Part shown: in pieces, positions 56,001 through 64,000 of the stretch
Layout: every line of letters begins with the position of its first letter
Numbering within the stretch: the stretch's first letter is position 1
NCBI RefSeq assembly: GCF_029784165.1
Contig: NC_073696.1
Coordinates: 235,601,271-235,665,270 of the forward strand
Reading direction: 5' to 3'
DNA: 64,000 nt
Source of the DNA: Wyeomyia smithii
Taxonomy: Eukaryota > Arthropoda > Insecta > Diptera > Culicidae
Notes under the pieces: generated by a model
What the model was told of the DNA's origin: nothing
What the model saw: the letters and a program-made list of their open reading frames with translations, nothing else
Database searches by the model: none
Translations under genes and position numbers: made by a program

Positions 56001-59000
56001 AACCGTTTTCGTAGAATCACCGTTTTGAGCTCAGTTTTTGTTCGATTTAAGATCTATTTTGACGCAGAATACGTCTTACGGCAACATATACAGGGGTTAA
56101 ACTTCAAAACAGGGATCCAATTTCGAAAACCGAAAACTTCGAGGGCGTCACGAAAATTGTCCAATTTCAAACGTTTTAAACTCAGTCAGTTTTTAACCAA
56201 TTTCCGTTATTTTTGCAGCAATTGATTGAAAAATCAACTAAGAACCCATCCAAATACAGAAAATTGTAATCTGATTGTTCGAACTATTGTACTATTGAAA
56301 ATTGTTGGACCTTGTCGAAACGTAAATGTCGACCTTTGATTGGTCGCTTGCTGGCTTTCCCTAAAAAAGACGACAGGATGGAGTACCTAGTTAGCCGGGA
56401 ATGCACTCGTTGGACTATAAAAGAGACTGTTTCTCCTCAAGCAAGCTCAGTTTACTAGCAGCGGCGGACGGTAGCAGCTATGGCAGTGGATAAAGGCGGC
56501 GTGGAGTAACAGCGGTGGTGGTAGTGGTTAGCTGCAGTTGGACTCCACCAGCGGTAATCCAATTCAGATATCGTTGGGTGGAAAAAGCCAGAAACTGAAT
56601 GAGACTCGCACCGCCAGGTGGTTTGAGAAGCCACCATCATCCAGCGTGTATGTATATATAGGATGTGTGCACATATATCACGTGTGTGAATATCTATAGC
56701 GTGTGTGGTTTGCTATTTAGCGTGTGCATGCTATTGCGTGTGTGTGCATGTCTATAGCGTGTGTGGCTAGCTATATACCGTGTGTGTGCATATGTACAGC
56801 GTGCGTGGCTAGCAGTATAGCGATTAAAATTTTTATATATAGTTGCAAATAAATCACCTTTTATTGATTTTAAATATCACAGTAAATCATTTTGAACTAG
56901 ATCAAAAATTTACCATGTTAAAAAGCAATGTTCAGTTGTCAATAAATGGCATTGACAAACATTATTAACTTCTTTTGACTTCAGCAAAGCCTAAATGTTT
57001 ACTAAGTGTATTTTAACATTTAATTGAAGAGTGTTTGAGCCAATGAGTCTGAATCACATAATTTTTCAAGACCTATCATTTGCAGCAATCAGTTGTAAAA
57101 CTATCTACGCTACCGCAAACTTCAGAAAATTGTTCGTATTAAACTTAGTTAACCGGGAATGCACTTTTGTCTATAACCTCTTCATAGCCACTGCCTAAAT
57201 TGAGCTATCTCAGTGCAACTTGATACGGTTTCATTCCTATTTTGGATACGGTAGCAAGTGAAACTGCATAGCTGCACATAACTTCTACTGTTGTTCATTA
57301 TTGTTATCGGTGACGTATGTAGAGGTAAACGTCATCTGGAGCAGAGAGAACATTAAATTGATTACCCCATAGAGTGTATTTCCAAACCTATTACAAGAAA
57401 TACATTGACTTAAGACAGTATTCGTATTCTACGTTAACTCTGCGGTCGTGTGTAATAAACAACCTTTTCACCTTTTTTTAAAGATAAGTAAGAAAATGCC
57501 AATATGTGGACAAGCTCTTAGAATTTTGATATTTGGCTTTAAAACAATATGGCGTTGAAAAAACATGAAAAAATCCCGATTTCGCAAAAATTCCAAATGG
57601 TGCCTTTGTTGCCCCTTAAGGTGAAATGTGTTCAAACTCGGGGAAATTAGTTTTTGCGTCAAGATACATCGAAAAATCATACAAAGAAGCTAAGGCTGAG
57701 AAAATGGATATTTGTGTGGCACTGGGTTATCTTTGGCGAAGTGGTGCTTTATTTTTTACGATGGAGTACTGCTCTACCCCAAGTACAACTGTATTCCAGC
57801 AATCTTCAACATTATTTTCAAATATCGTAATTCTATTGTTTTCAAGAAAGCGCCATTTGTCGTCAAAAACCTTTATTTTCTTTAATTATGGCTCAATATG
57901 TAATGTCTAGAAAAAACTGACACATTAGTTTTGAAGAAAATTAGTGAATAGTGAATCCAGAAAATATATCAATTTTAGGCGGCAAAAATTAACTAATTCC
58001 ATTTTTCGGCAAATGAGTATATTTAGATTTATAATTTGATAACATCGTCGTGTTTCTTAGAAAATTTTACACAAAAACACTAAATTTATAAATTTTGATT
58101 GGCAGTGTTGCCAATTTTTTTTTCATTTAAAAAAAAATACTTTTTTTCTGCAAAGAAGTATATTCTGTATTCAAATTTGAAAATTTCATCGTGTTTCTGA
58201 GGAAATTCTTCGTGAAAGGCATCTGTAACTCAGTGGTTTAGTGTGCAAGACTCGACCTCTTGCAATATAAAAAAATAAAATGAAATTTTCTCCGACTTTG
58301 CTACAATTTCTATTCTCATTTTGCAAAAATCTCTAGAACTCTTTTGATTGTGGACATTCTGGATGATGCAATTTGAGTTCAGATAATATTTTCATTCCAA
58401 TTTGACCGGAAGTGGTGCAAATTACTTGGGTATCTGGTTTTTTATTAAAAACTGTTGTTTCATGGGAAAATATATTATTATTAATAAAATATCAAACTTA
58501 CTCATATGTATTAGGGTAGCCGCCAGGCTTGTCTTTCATCCTCAGGGAATCACTAGCCTGTAGAAGAATATTTTTCACTGCGAAACAGCCTTCAACACTT
58601 TTCTTGAGAACCGTTCGCCCAATCGTCTTATTGACAAAGAATAAATTGTATGATATTGATCATGAATGTCAATGATCTTACGGTATTTGCTAAAGAACCA
58701 CGGACAAATTAAAAAACCTGAATTAATCCACCTAGCGGTCAGACCCAGCCTTTCTCATTTAAACTTATTATTTGTAAAAATAGATTTACATGAACGCTTC
58801 AATTCAGTAAATGTATATTCACTCTTTAGGTTCTAAAAAATTGATGCTGTAATCTATACATATAAAAATGCATTCCGGTCTGTCTGTCTGTTTGATCCAT
58901 ATAGGCTTGAAAACTACCGAACCGATCGACGTGAAAATTTGTATGTAGGGGTTTTTGGTGCCGATAAAGGTTCTTATGATAGTTTGAGACCCCTCCCCCT

Positions 59001-62000
59001 TCTGGAAGGGAGGAGTCCCATACAAATGAAACATATATTTCTGCAAAACTCAAGAACAAACCAAGCAAGTGAAACCGAATTTGGCATGTGGATGTTTTAA
59101 GGGGTAAAAAATATGTCCATAATAGTTGGCCGCCCCTCCCTTTTCTGGAAGGGAGGGGTTCCATACAGATGAAACACAAATTTCGCACAGCTCAATAACC
59201 AATCAAGAAAATACAAATCTGTCCATAGTGGTGCACAAATTTCTGCACATCTCGCGAACTAATGAACTAAATGGAACCATATTTGGCAGGTGAATGTTTT
59301 AGTGGTAACAAATATGTTCCATAATCGACCTCAGGCAACATTTTTTTCTGAAAAACAGCTGAAAATGACCAAATACCACCCAATATGAGTGTTTCTTTAA
59401 CCAGTATGACGTTCTATCCAGAAATTGTCTCCAAATGCCATTATGTAATCCAAAATGGCAACTTCCGGTTTCGGAAAAACAGCGGAAAATGACCAAATAC
59501 CACCCAATATGGGTTTTTTCGAAACCGGAATGATGCACTGGAACCACAAATCGACTTTAGACAACATTTTGAATTGTAGGATTGCAACTTCCAGTTACTG
59601 AAAAACAGCCTGAAATGGACGATGCCCATTAAATATGAGTATCTGAGGTACCAGAAAGATGCACAGAAGCTAAAAGTTGATCACAGACACAATCGTGAAT
59701 TTTAAGATGGTGGCTTCCGATGTCTGGCAAACATCCGGAAATGACTAAATAGCATTCAATATGAATGTTTTCGGAACCAGAATAACTCCCAGATGATAGA
59801 AATTGATTTCACAGGCAATTTTAAAGTGCAAAATCACGACTTTCGGTTGCAGGATGGCAACTTCTGGTTTCTGGTTGGAGAACATTTTCGATCATTTTCG
59901 GCTGTTTCCCAGGGACCGGAGGTTGCCAACCTAGAATCCAAATTTGGGTCTGTGGTCGATTTCAGTTGCTGTGTATCATTCTAGATCCGGAGATACTCAT
60001 GTTAGACGGAAATCGGCCATTTTTGGCAGACAAAACAGCCAAAAATGGCCGAGTTTAAGTAGTCTTCGGAATATGTTCCTTTTCATTGCTGAATTTCACA
60101 TTTTTAAACATAACAGGCAAAGTAACAGTCCGAATGCAAAAAAAATCAATAGGGTCTCATGGAGCAACTAGACCTTCCATTTGACACTAATTTTATGAAG
60201 ATCGGTCCAGCGATCTCTGAGAAACATGAGTGAGATTAAACAGTCCCCAGAACACGTTTCTTTTCATAACTTTTGAACCATATGTCCAATTCTTATGAAA
60301 TTTAAAAGTTAAGAGTTTTTAAGGTAGCTCGTTCATTTGAAATCAATTTTGTTCAAATCGGTTGAGTAGTTTTTGAGATAACGATGTTTCATGATTTTTA
60401 CATTTTGATACATAACCTCTAAACTAAAAATCCGATTATAATGAAATTTAATAGGGTCTTATGGGGCACTTAGGCCTTTCATTTGCAATTAATTTCATGA
60501 AAATCGGTCCAGCTATCTCTGAGAAAAGTGAGTGAGAATAAAAATCTGCACATACACATACACATACAGAAAACGCTCAGCTCGTCGAGCTGAGTCGAGT
60601 GATATATGCCATTCGGCCCTTTGGAGCACTTTTATACTTTCGGTTTTGCAAGTGATTGCTATACCTTTCTAGAAGAAAGGCAAAAAGGTGTATTGGTCTA
60701 AATAATAAATATTTTTCGAAATTTATTTCAAAATAACTTGAAAACCCATACATTTAAAACGTTAACATTTCAACGATACATTAAAAACGTTAATTTTAAA
60801 ATGAATCTTTTAAAATCATTGGAACACAAATATTTAAAAAATGTTGATATTAAAAATTAAAAGAAAAAAAAAATATTATTTTCATTTCTCCATCCTGGGC
60901 TTTTTTTAAAGTTACCTAATAACTCCTAGTTAAAAAGAATCAAAACAAATTCAACTATTTTTGTTTATAAATTGAAATTTAGCGTTTATAATGTTTTTGT
61001 AAAAAAAAGTTCTACGGTGTATATTTTTTATGAGGTATTATTAATTCCATACAACTCATTCTCAGACAGTTTTTTTTATACAACCAACGATTTCTAAACT
61101 GCAACGATTTAAATCAAACTTATGCCAAAACGGATACGCTCTTTTGAAAAATAACTCATGAATATGAAAAATCACTCCATATGTAAAAGATGCTCTGTTT
61201 GCTAAGCCAAGTACGTATGCAAGGTTTCATTAAAATCATAAATGGTCGATTTTCGACCATAGATCATTCGGTGCGATTTTGGTCATGCTTTTACTGTGTG
61301 TCTCTTAAGCAGATATCAAGATTTGCTACACGCAGCGCCAGGAAGTGAGCGGTAAATATTCACTCTGGTCCTTCCGTTTTTCTCCTTGTTTCTTCTTTCC
61401 TGTTTAATTATTAATTTTCTAATATTAATTTTCGATTAAGTAAAAACTGATTGATATTGTGTTGCAATTATCGTTGATTTTCACTGATTATTGTGAATCA
61501 TAGAGAGATTTCATTAAATATAGTGCTGTTCGTTCGTTGTAGGTTATTTGACATACTCATAAAGCAGAAAAAAAACGTGCCGAAAAACGCAAAATCCGCG
61601 CCTACTGTGAAAATCTTCGATAGTCGCTTGACTGACAAAATTTCCGACAAAAATATGTTTTTTGAATTCCTCGGCTAATTTTCTCCAAACAACATTATTT
61701 CGAAATTGAAATCATAATACAATTTTTAACCGAAAAACTGATATTTCTTTGGATTCATCATATAATTTTATTCAAAACGTTAAATCTATAATGTCCATCG
61801 ATAAAGAATATCCGGAGGTAAAAAAATCCTTTTCAAAGTATTTTAGGTTATTTAAGGGGTTATATACCTTTTCAGTTTCCAAAAAATCGATTTTTTATTG
61901 CATTATCTTGAAGTACAACATCTTGAGAACATTTTCACAAATTTTTATGAAGATCTGAGCAATAAGGAGAAAGTTAGAGCGATTTGCAGCGCGCCTCGCC

Positions 62001-64000
62001 ACGGGCGCATAAGCTAATCTTGAAACTTTACACGCGTTTATCGCGGAATGATGTTTCTCAAAAAATGACTTTACCGTGATCCTGATTGCGGGAAAACTAC
62101 TGAACCGATTTCCTTCATCTTTTTTTTTAAATTTTCGTTATTGAATTTGCCGGTCCTCGAACGATTGCTTTTATAAACATACGGTTACATTTTGCCGTAA
62201 AAAAATTTTTTATGCAATTTTTAGTGCTCAAAACGTGCATTTTTTGAATAAACGTTCCCTTTTGCACTGAAAACAAAATACTCATAATAGCGATCGTTCG
62301 ACACGGCACACTTCTAAACTAATGAAATAATATGAGTTTTTTGACTTCAGTCGACCCGCTGAGTCTCTATCAGGATCAACGCAAGCCTCTGCAAAAAAAG
62401 CGTTTCCGGGAAACGGTCATTATTCCAGTAATAATTGGTAAATTTCAAAATCAAACGTATTTACTTGTTGTTGATAAACTTTACTTTCAAAAAAATACCA
62501 CTTTGATGCAATAAAAATGGTTCTATGCACTAGAAAATAAGTTCAAACTTTCCTCATTTTTCTCGACCAAGAAGGTATATAACCCCTTAAAACCGGAAAA
62601 AAAACTTTTTTTTCTTAAAGGTGCTTCTTAAAGACACCTCTAGTGATAAGTGTTTTTCGTGTAAATTTTTCTCAGAAACATAATGAATTTACCAAATTCG
62701 AAATCTAAATACACCCGTTAGTCTTAAAATGCAATGTAATTTTTCAAATTCAAAGGCAATATACTGGGCAACACTGCCTCTTAAAAAATGATATTTTTTT
62801 TTTGTATTTCTTCAGAATTTGTTTGGATGCTCTTTTCACGTGTAACGTTAAAACTGGCACTAATAACTGTTCAGAAATTCATCTGACATCATATGGTATC
62901 AAGAAATACAAGATCATATTTTGTCGAAATGTATAATAGGGGTCTACACATCGAGCTCGTATACGAATACCCAGTCGTAAACTGTGTATCTTCTATTACT
63001 CGTCAATGGAGGTGAGTATTTTTACGGCTGGGTATTTGTTTACGAGCTCGACATGAATACCCATAATATGTTTTATACTCGATCAGCAAAAGTACAAATG
63101 GATCCGAAACTGTAATTTATGGTCGATGTAGGCTTTTAATCCAATTTCAAACTATACCACTCGTGTACACTGCTGCTAACAGCGCTAAAGGCACTAGCGC
63201 ACAAATTGATACACGAAGCTGATCCTAGATGGAAGCTAGAACCGTGATATCGCGACACGCTGTACTTTTGAGGCAAGTTTCAGTTCGCCTCAAACGATTT
63301 TTCTTTCATTTTTACTTCAGGAGAAACGGACCAAACTACTAATGACTCTAAAGCCTGTAGTACACTCTTTGACCGAGCGTCAAATATTTGTCACTTTTTG
63401 ACAGATAAAAATTTGGTCAAAGATAATTATTTGTCACTCTCCAATTTTAACATGGGGCAAACACGGGCAAACAACAACCATGATGTTAAATAAATTTGAC
63501 CATTATGTCAGAAGGTCAAATATTTGACCATTAGACAAAGAGTGTACTACAGGCTTAGGTACGACTACGCGAGTTAAATTTTCCTTCAGCTTTCGAAACC
63601 AACTCCAGTTACGCGTTTAAATAAAAAATATCATCTAAGCGCGAAAGTATAACCTTACAATGTTGAGGAAGGTAGAAATAATTTCTTTGATTTTCTAGTT
63701 GTAGTTTTCAACATACACTTAAAATACTGATTCAGTGATTCTGCCCCCTGTCTGAAACTAACTGATATACTGCTTGAATCCGTCACACTTCTACTTACAT
63801 CGTTCCGTGATCAACCCACCACCGAGGGTCAAAAAATCGTAGAAGAAGGGCTTATCGTGCAGGTCGCTTCGGGTGAGCACCTGCTGCAGTAGATCCGGCT
63901 GGTTGACCAACACGAACGGTTTCGGACCCAACACGATTTTTCCGAGGCGATCCACCTGCTGGAAGTATCTCACCGTTAGCCAAAAGGCTTGTTCGGAAGA
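51749..64000 (-). CDS. Cytochrome P450, CYP4 clan (CYP325-like), gene B, partial at window edge
   Basis: Paralogue of gene A with the same exon plan: 63799 to beyond 64000, 52823-53081, 52631-52757, 52392-52568 and 51749-52333. Exons 2, 3 and 4 have exactly the same lengths as in gene A (259, 127 and 177 nt); exon 5 is one codon longer. Motifs: WHHVR C-helix, AHDTSA-type I-helix at the start of exon 5, EVLRLCPVAPL, DPERFDPERF and FSGGLRNCIG. All visible exons are open. The 10.7-kb first intron is inferred, not proved; a decayed exon 1 copy lies next to exon 2. If the distal exon is not used, this gene would be 5'-truncated. The start codon lies outside the window. Confidence 0.8.
53229..53440 (-). 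pseudogene. Decayed extra copy of P450 exon 1
   Basis: In one minus-strand frame: CRKCSSQAIWAAI, stop, CFIQIDRLGKLMLDLL, PVVLVTHPDLLQIILTN, then a shifted ELMELRGGLIT. These align with gene A exon 1 (GKSSKQAFWLTV, QQVDRLGKILL, PFVLVNQPDLLQQVLTR, LTLGGGLIT). It has one internal TAG and a late frameshift, and no usable donor at the expected place. It sits 147 bp upstream of gene B exon 2, about where an ancestral first exon with a short intron would be. Confidence 0.8.
53740..54640. repeat. Local tandem duplications (about 100 and 340-365 bp)
   Basis: A block with AGCTAGAGTAATC and AAGTATGATTA repeats with a period of about 100 bp (53.74-53.94 kb). A longer block starting TTTCGTTCCTCGGAATGTCC occurs at 53940 and 54305 and continues through GGGAACCAGCAGGCGTT, TTTGCCTATCTATC and TTAGTGCAAGAA to about 54640. 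It lies in the first intron of gene B. Confidence 0.75.
54641..55597. other. Intronic sequence, no gene recognised
   Basis: No motif-bearing frame or repeat partner noticed. Confidence 0.4.
55598..55981. mobile_element. 384-bp MITE rich in ACGCGAT motifs, TA target duplication
   Basis: The ends CACTGAATTCTG and AGAATCCAGTG are inverted repeats flanked by TA (55596-55597, 55982-55983). TTTTTTACGCGATTT-type units recur about ten times on both sides of a central CA-rich microsatellite (about 55750-55822). No coding capacity. Confidence 0.75.
56416..56451 (+). promoter_or_regulatory. TATA box plus arthropod initiator
   Basis: CTATAAAAGAG and CTCAGTTT are spaced 33 bp (TATA start to initiator A), close to the optimum for a Pol II core promoter. 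Confidence 0.5.
56650..56825. repeat. GTGTG-rich minisatellite
   Basis: Units of about 20-30 bp built on TATAGCGTGTGTGGCTAGC recur about seven times. Confidence 0.7.
56884..58710. other. Intronic sequence, no gene recognised
   Basis: Contains the diverged partner of the 56.2-kb repeat (about 57075-57210). A segment near 58000-58130 matches 62640-62790 in reverse orientation (AGTGTTGCC, TCTAAGAAACA and similar). A lone box-A-like TAACTCAGTGG near 58213 lacks a box B. Confidence 0.4.
58711..60687. repeat. Second copy of the 1.4-kb repeat, interrupted by a Helitron-like element
   Basis: It opens with GAATTAATCCACCTAGCGGT and closes with CTTTCTAGAAGAAAGGC, like the copy at 34425-35826. The middle (about 34540-35355 of the first copy) is replaced by the Helitron-like insertion. 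The palindrome CTCAGCTCGTCGAGCTGAG is intact here (about 60577-60595). Confidence 0.7.
58853..60040 (+). mobile_element. Helitron-like copy with 5' end and minisatellite, 3' end missing
   Basis: It begins TCTATACATATAAAAATG immediately after A. About 470 bp of single-copy sequence follows, with two related blocks (ACTACCGAACCGATCGACG; the CCCTCCC..GGAAGGGAGG palindromes near 59000 and 59150). Alternating minisatellite units run 59330-59960 in the orientation of the 32.8-kb copy. The CTAG terminus is not present; the flanking repeat resumes near 60040. Confidence 0.5.
60688..61855. other. Intronic sequence, no gene recognised
   Basis: Very AT-rich to about 61150, then unique sequence without motif-bearing frames. 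Confidence 0.4.
61856..62586. mobile_element. 731-bp element with TTAA target duplication (piggyBac-like MITE)
   Basis: The ends GGGGTTATATACCTT and AAGGTATATAACCCC are flanked by TTAA (61852-61855, 62587-62590). TTAA duplication is diagnostic of piggyBac-type insertion. No transposase is present. Internal open frames of about 60 codons show no motif. Confidence 0.8.
62935..63070. repeat. Small palindromic element
   Basis: The arms ATCGAGCTCGTATACGAATA / CCCAGTCGTAAA and their near complement (TTTACGGCTGGG, TTTACGAGCTCGA) enclose about 40 bp. It is probably a short MITE; the ends and duplication are not resolved. Confidence 0.6.
63351..63556. mobile_element. 206-bp MITE
   Basis: Inverted ends AAGCCTGTAGTACACTCTTT are near-perfect. 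Inside, GTCAAATATTTGAC-type palindromes recur. The target duplication is not clear (TA-rich flanks). It lies 240 bp from the gene B first exon, within the intron. Confidence 0.75.
63799..64000 (-). CDS. P450 exon 1, partial (probably gene B)
   Basis: The open frame covers QAFWLTV-like sequence at the window edge, RYFQQVDRLGKIVLGPKPFV, LVNQPDLLQQVLTRSDLHDK and LTLGGGLITER, ending at donor GTAAGT (63793-63798) in the same phase as gene A exon 1. The N-terminal anchor is beyond the window. Confidence 0.87.

Larger units (their letters stand above)
56205..56883 (+). repeat. LTR-like or promoter-bearing repeat
   Basis: TATAAAA at 56416-56422 is followed 33 bp later by an initiator, CTCAGTTT (TCAGT at 56447-56451). 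Downstream are a GC-rich stretch, a GTGTG minisatellite, AATAAA at 56848-56853 and a terminal ATATCACA. This order (TATA, initiator, polyadenylation signal) fits a solo LTR starting around TGTTGGACC at 56303, but no target duplication was found. A diverged partner at about 57075-57210 shares AGTTARCCGGGAATGCAC and upstream blocks, so the true 5' boundary may be earlier. Confidence 0.4.

Noticed and set aside
58208..58230. Box-A-like TAACTCAGTGG resembling a tRNA D-arm
   Set aside because: One mismatch to box A and no box B downstream; at most a fragment.

Overview
The window looks like nuclear DNA of a culicine mosquito, most likely Aedes-like. The evidence is two tandem cytochrome P450 genes of the CYP4 clan (CYP325-like) with short internal introns, DD37E/mariner transposases, RTE, LOA-like, Jockey-like and L2/CR1-like LINEs, and dense MITEs in AT-rich, intron-rich sequence. 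No bacterial, viral or organellar gene was recognised.

Host genes: both P450 genes lie on the minus strand. Gene A is complete. Exon 1 is 49331-49682 and exons 2-5 lie in 30811-32134; joined they give 1497 nt (498 codons plus stop) with all P450 signatures. Gene B has exons 2-5 in 51749-53081 and a first exon (63799 to beyond 64000) cut by the window edge. The first introns are about 17.2 kb and 10.7 kb and are filled with mobile elements; the other introns are about 50-70 bp. A decayed extra copy of exon 1 lies 147 bp upstream of gene B exon 2.

Layout: 0-31 kb is gene-free and made of transposon relics. They are an L2/CR1-like LINE with a deleted RT core (1.0-2.5 kb), a 747-bp foldback (2.8-3.5), a Helitron-like repeat with a 127-bp minisatellite (4.2-5.65), a mariner relic (6.3-6.7), a DD37E relic (8.1-8.9), a MITE carrying a foldback with 559-bp arms (9.6-11.5), a LOA-like fragment (13.2-14.1), a Jockey-like LINE interrupted by a DD37E transposon and a 247-bp insert (18.9-22.0), several TIR elements (23.4-25.7) and an RTE copy without its RT core (25.7-27.5). 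Intron 1 of gene A holds a nest in which a pogo-like element and a hAT-like foldback sit inside one Helitron-like copy (32.8-38.35), then a near-complete LOA-like retrotransposon inside a minus-strand LINE (38.6-43.5), then a Harbinger-like element (44.3-45.3). Intron 1 of gene B holds tandem duplications, an ACGCGAT-rich MITE, a promoter-bearing LTR-like repeat, another Helitron-like copy, a TTAA element and small palindromic MITEs.

I found no convincing undescribed biochemical system. What stands out is the clean insertion record (target duplications of TA, TAA, TTAA, 4, 7, 8 and 17 bp, some restoring the host reading frame), the alternating 127-bp minisatellite shared by Helitron-like copies, and the decayed duplicate P450 first exon. 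Family names rest on motifs read by eye; no database search was possible.
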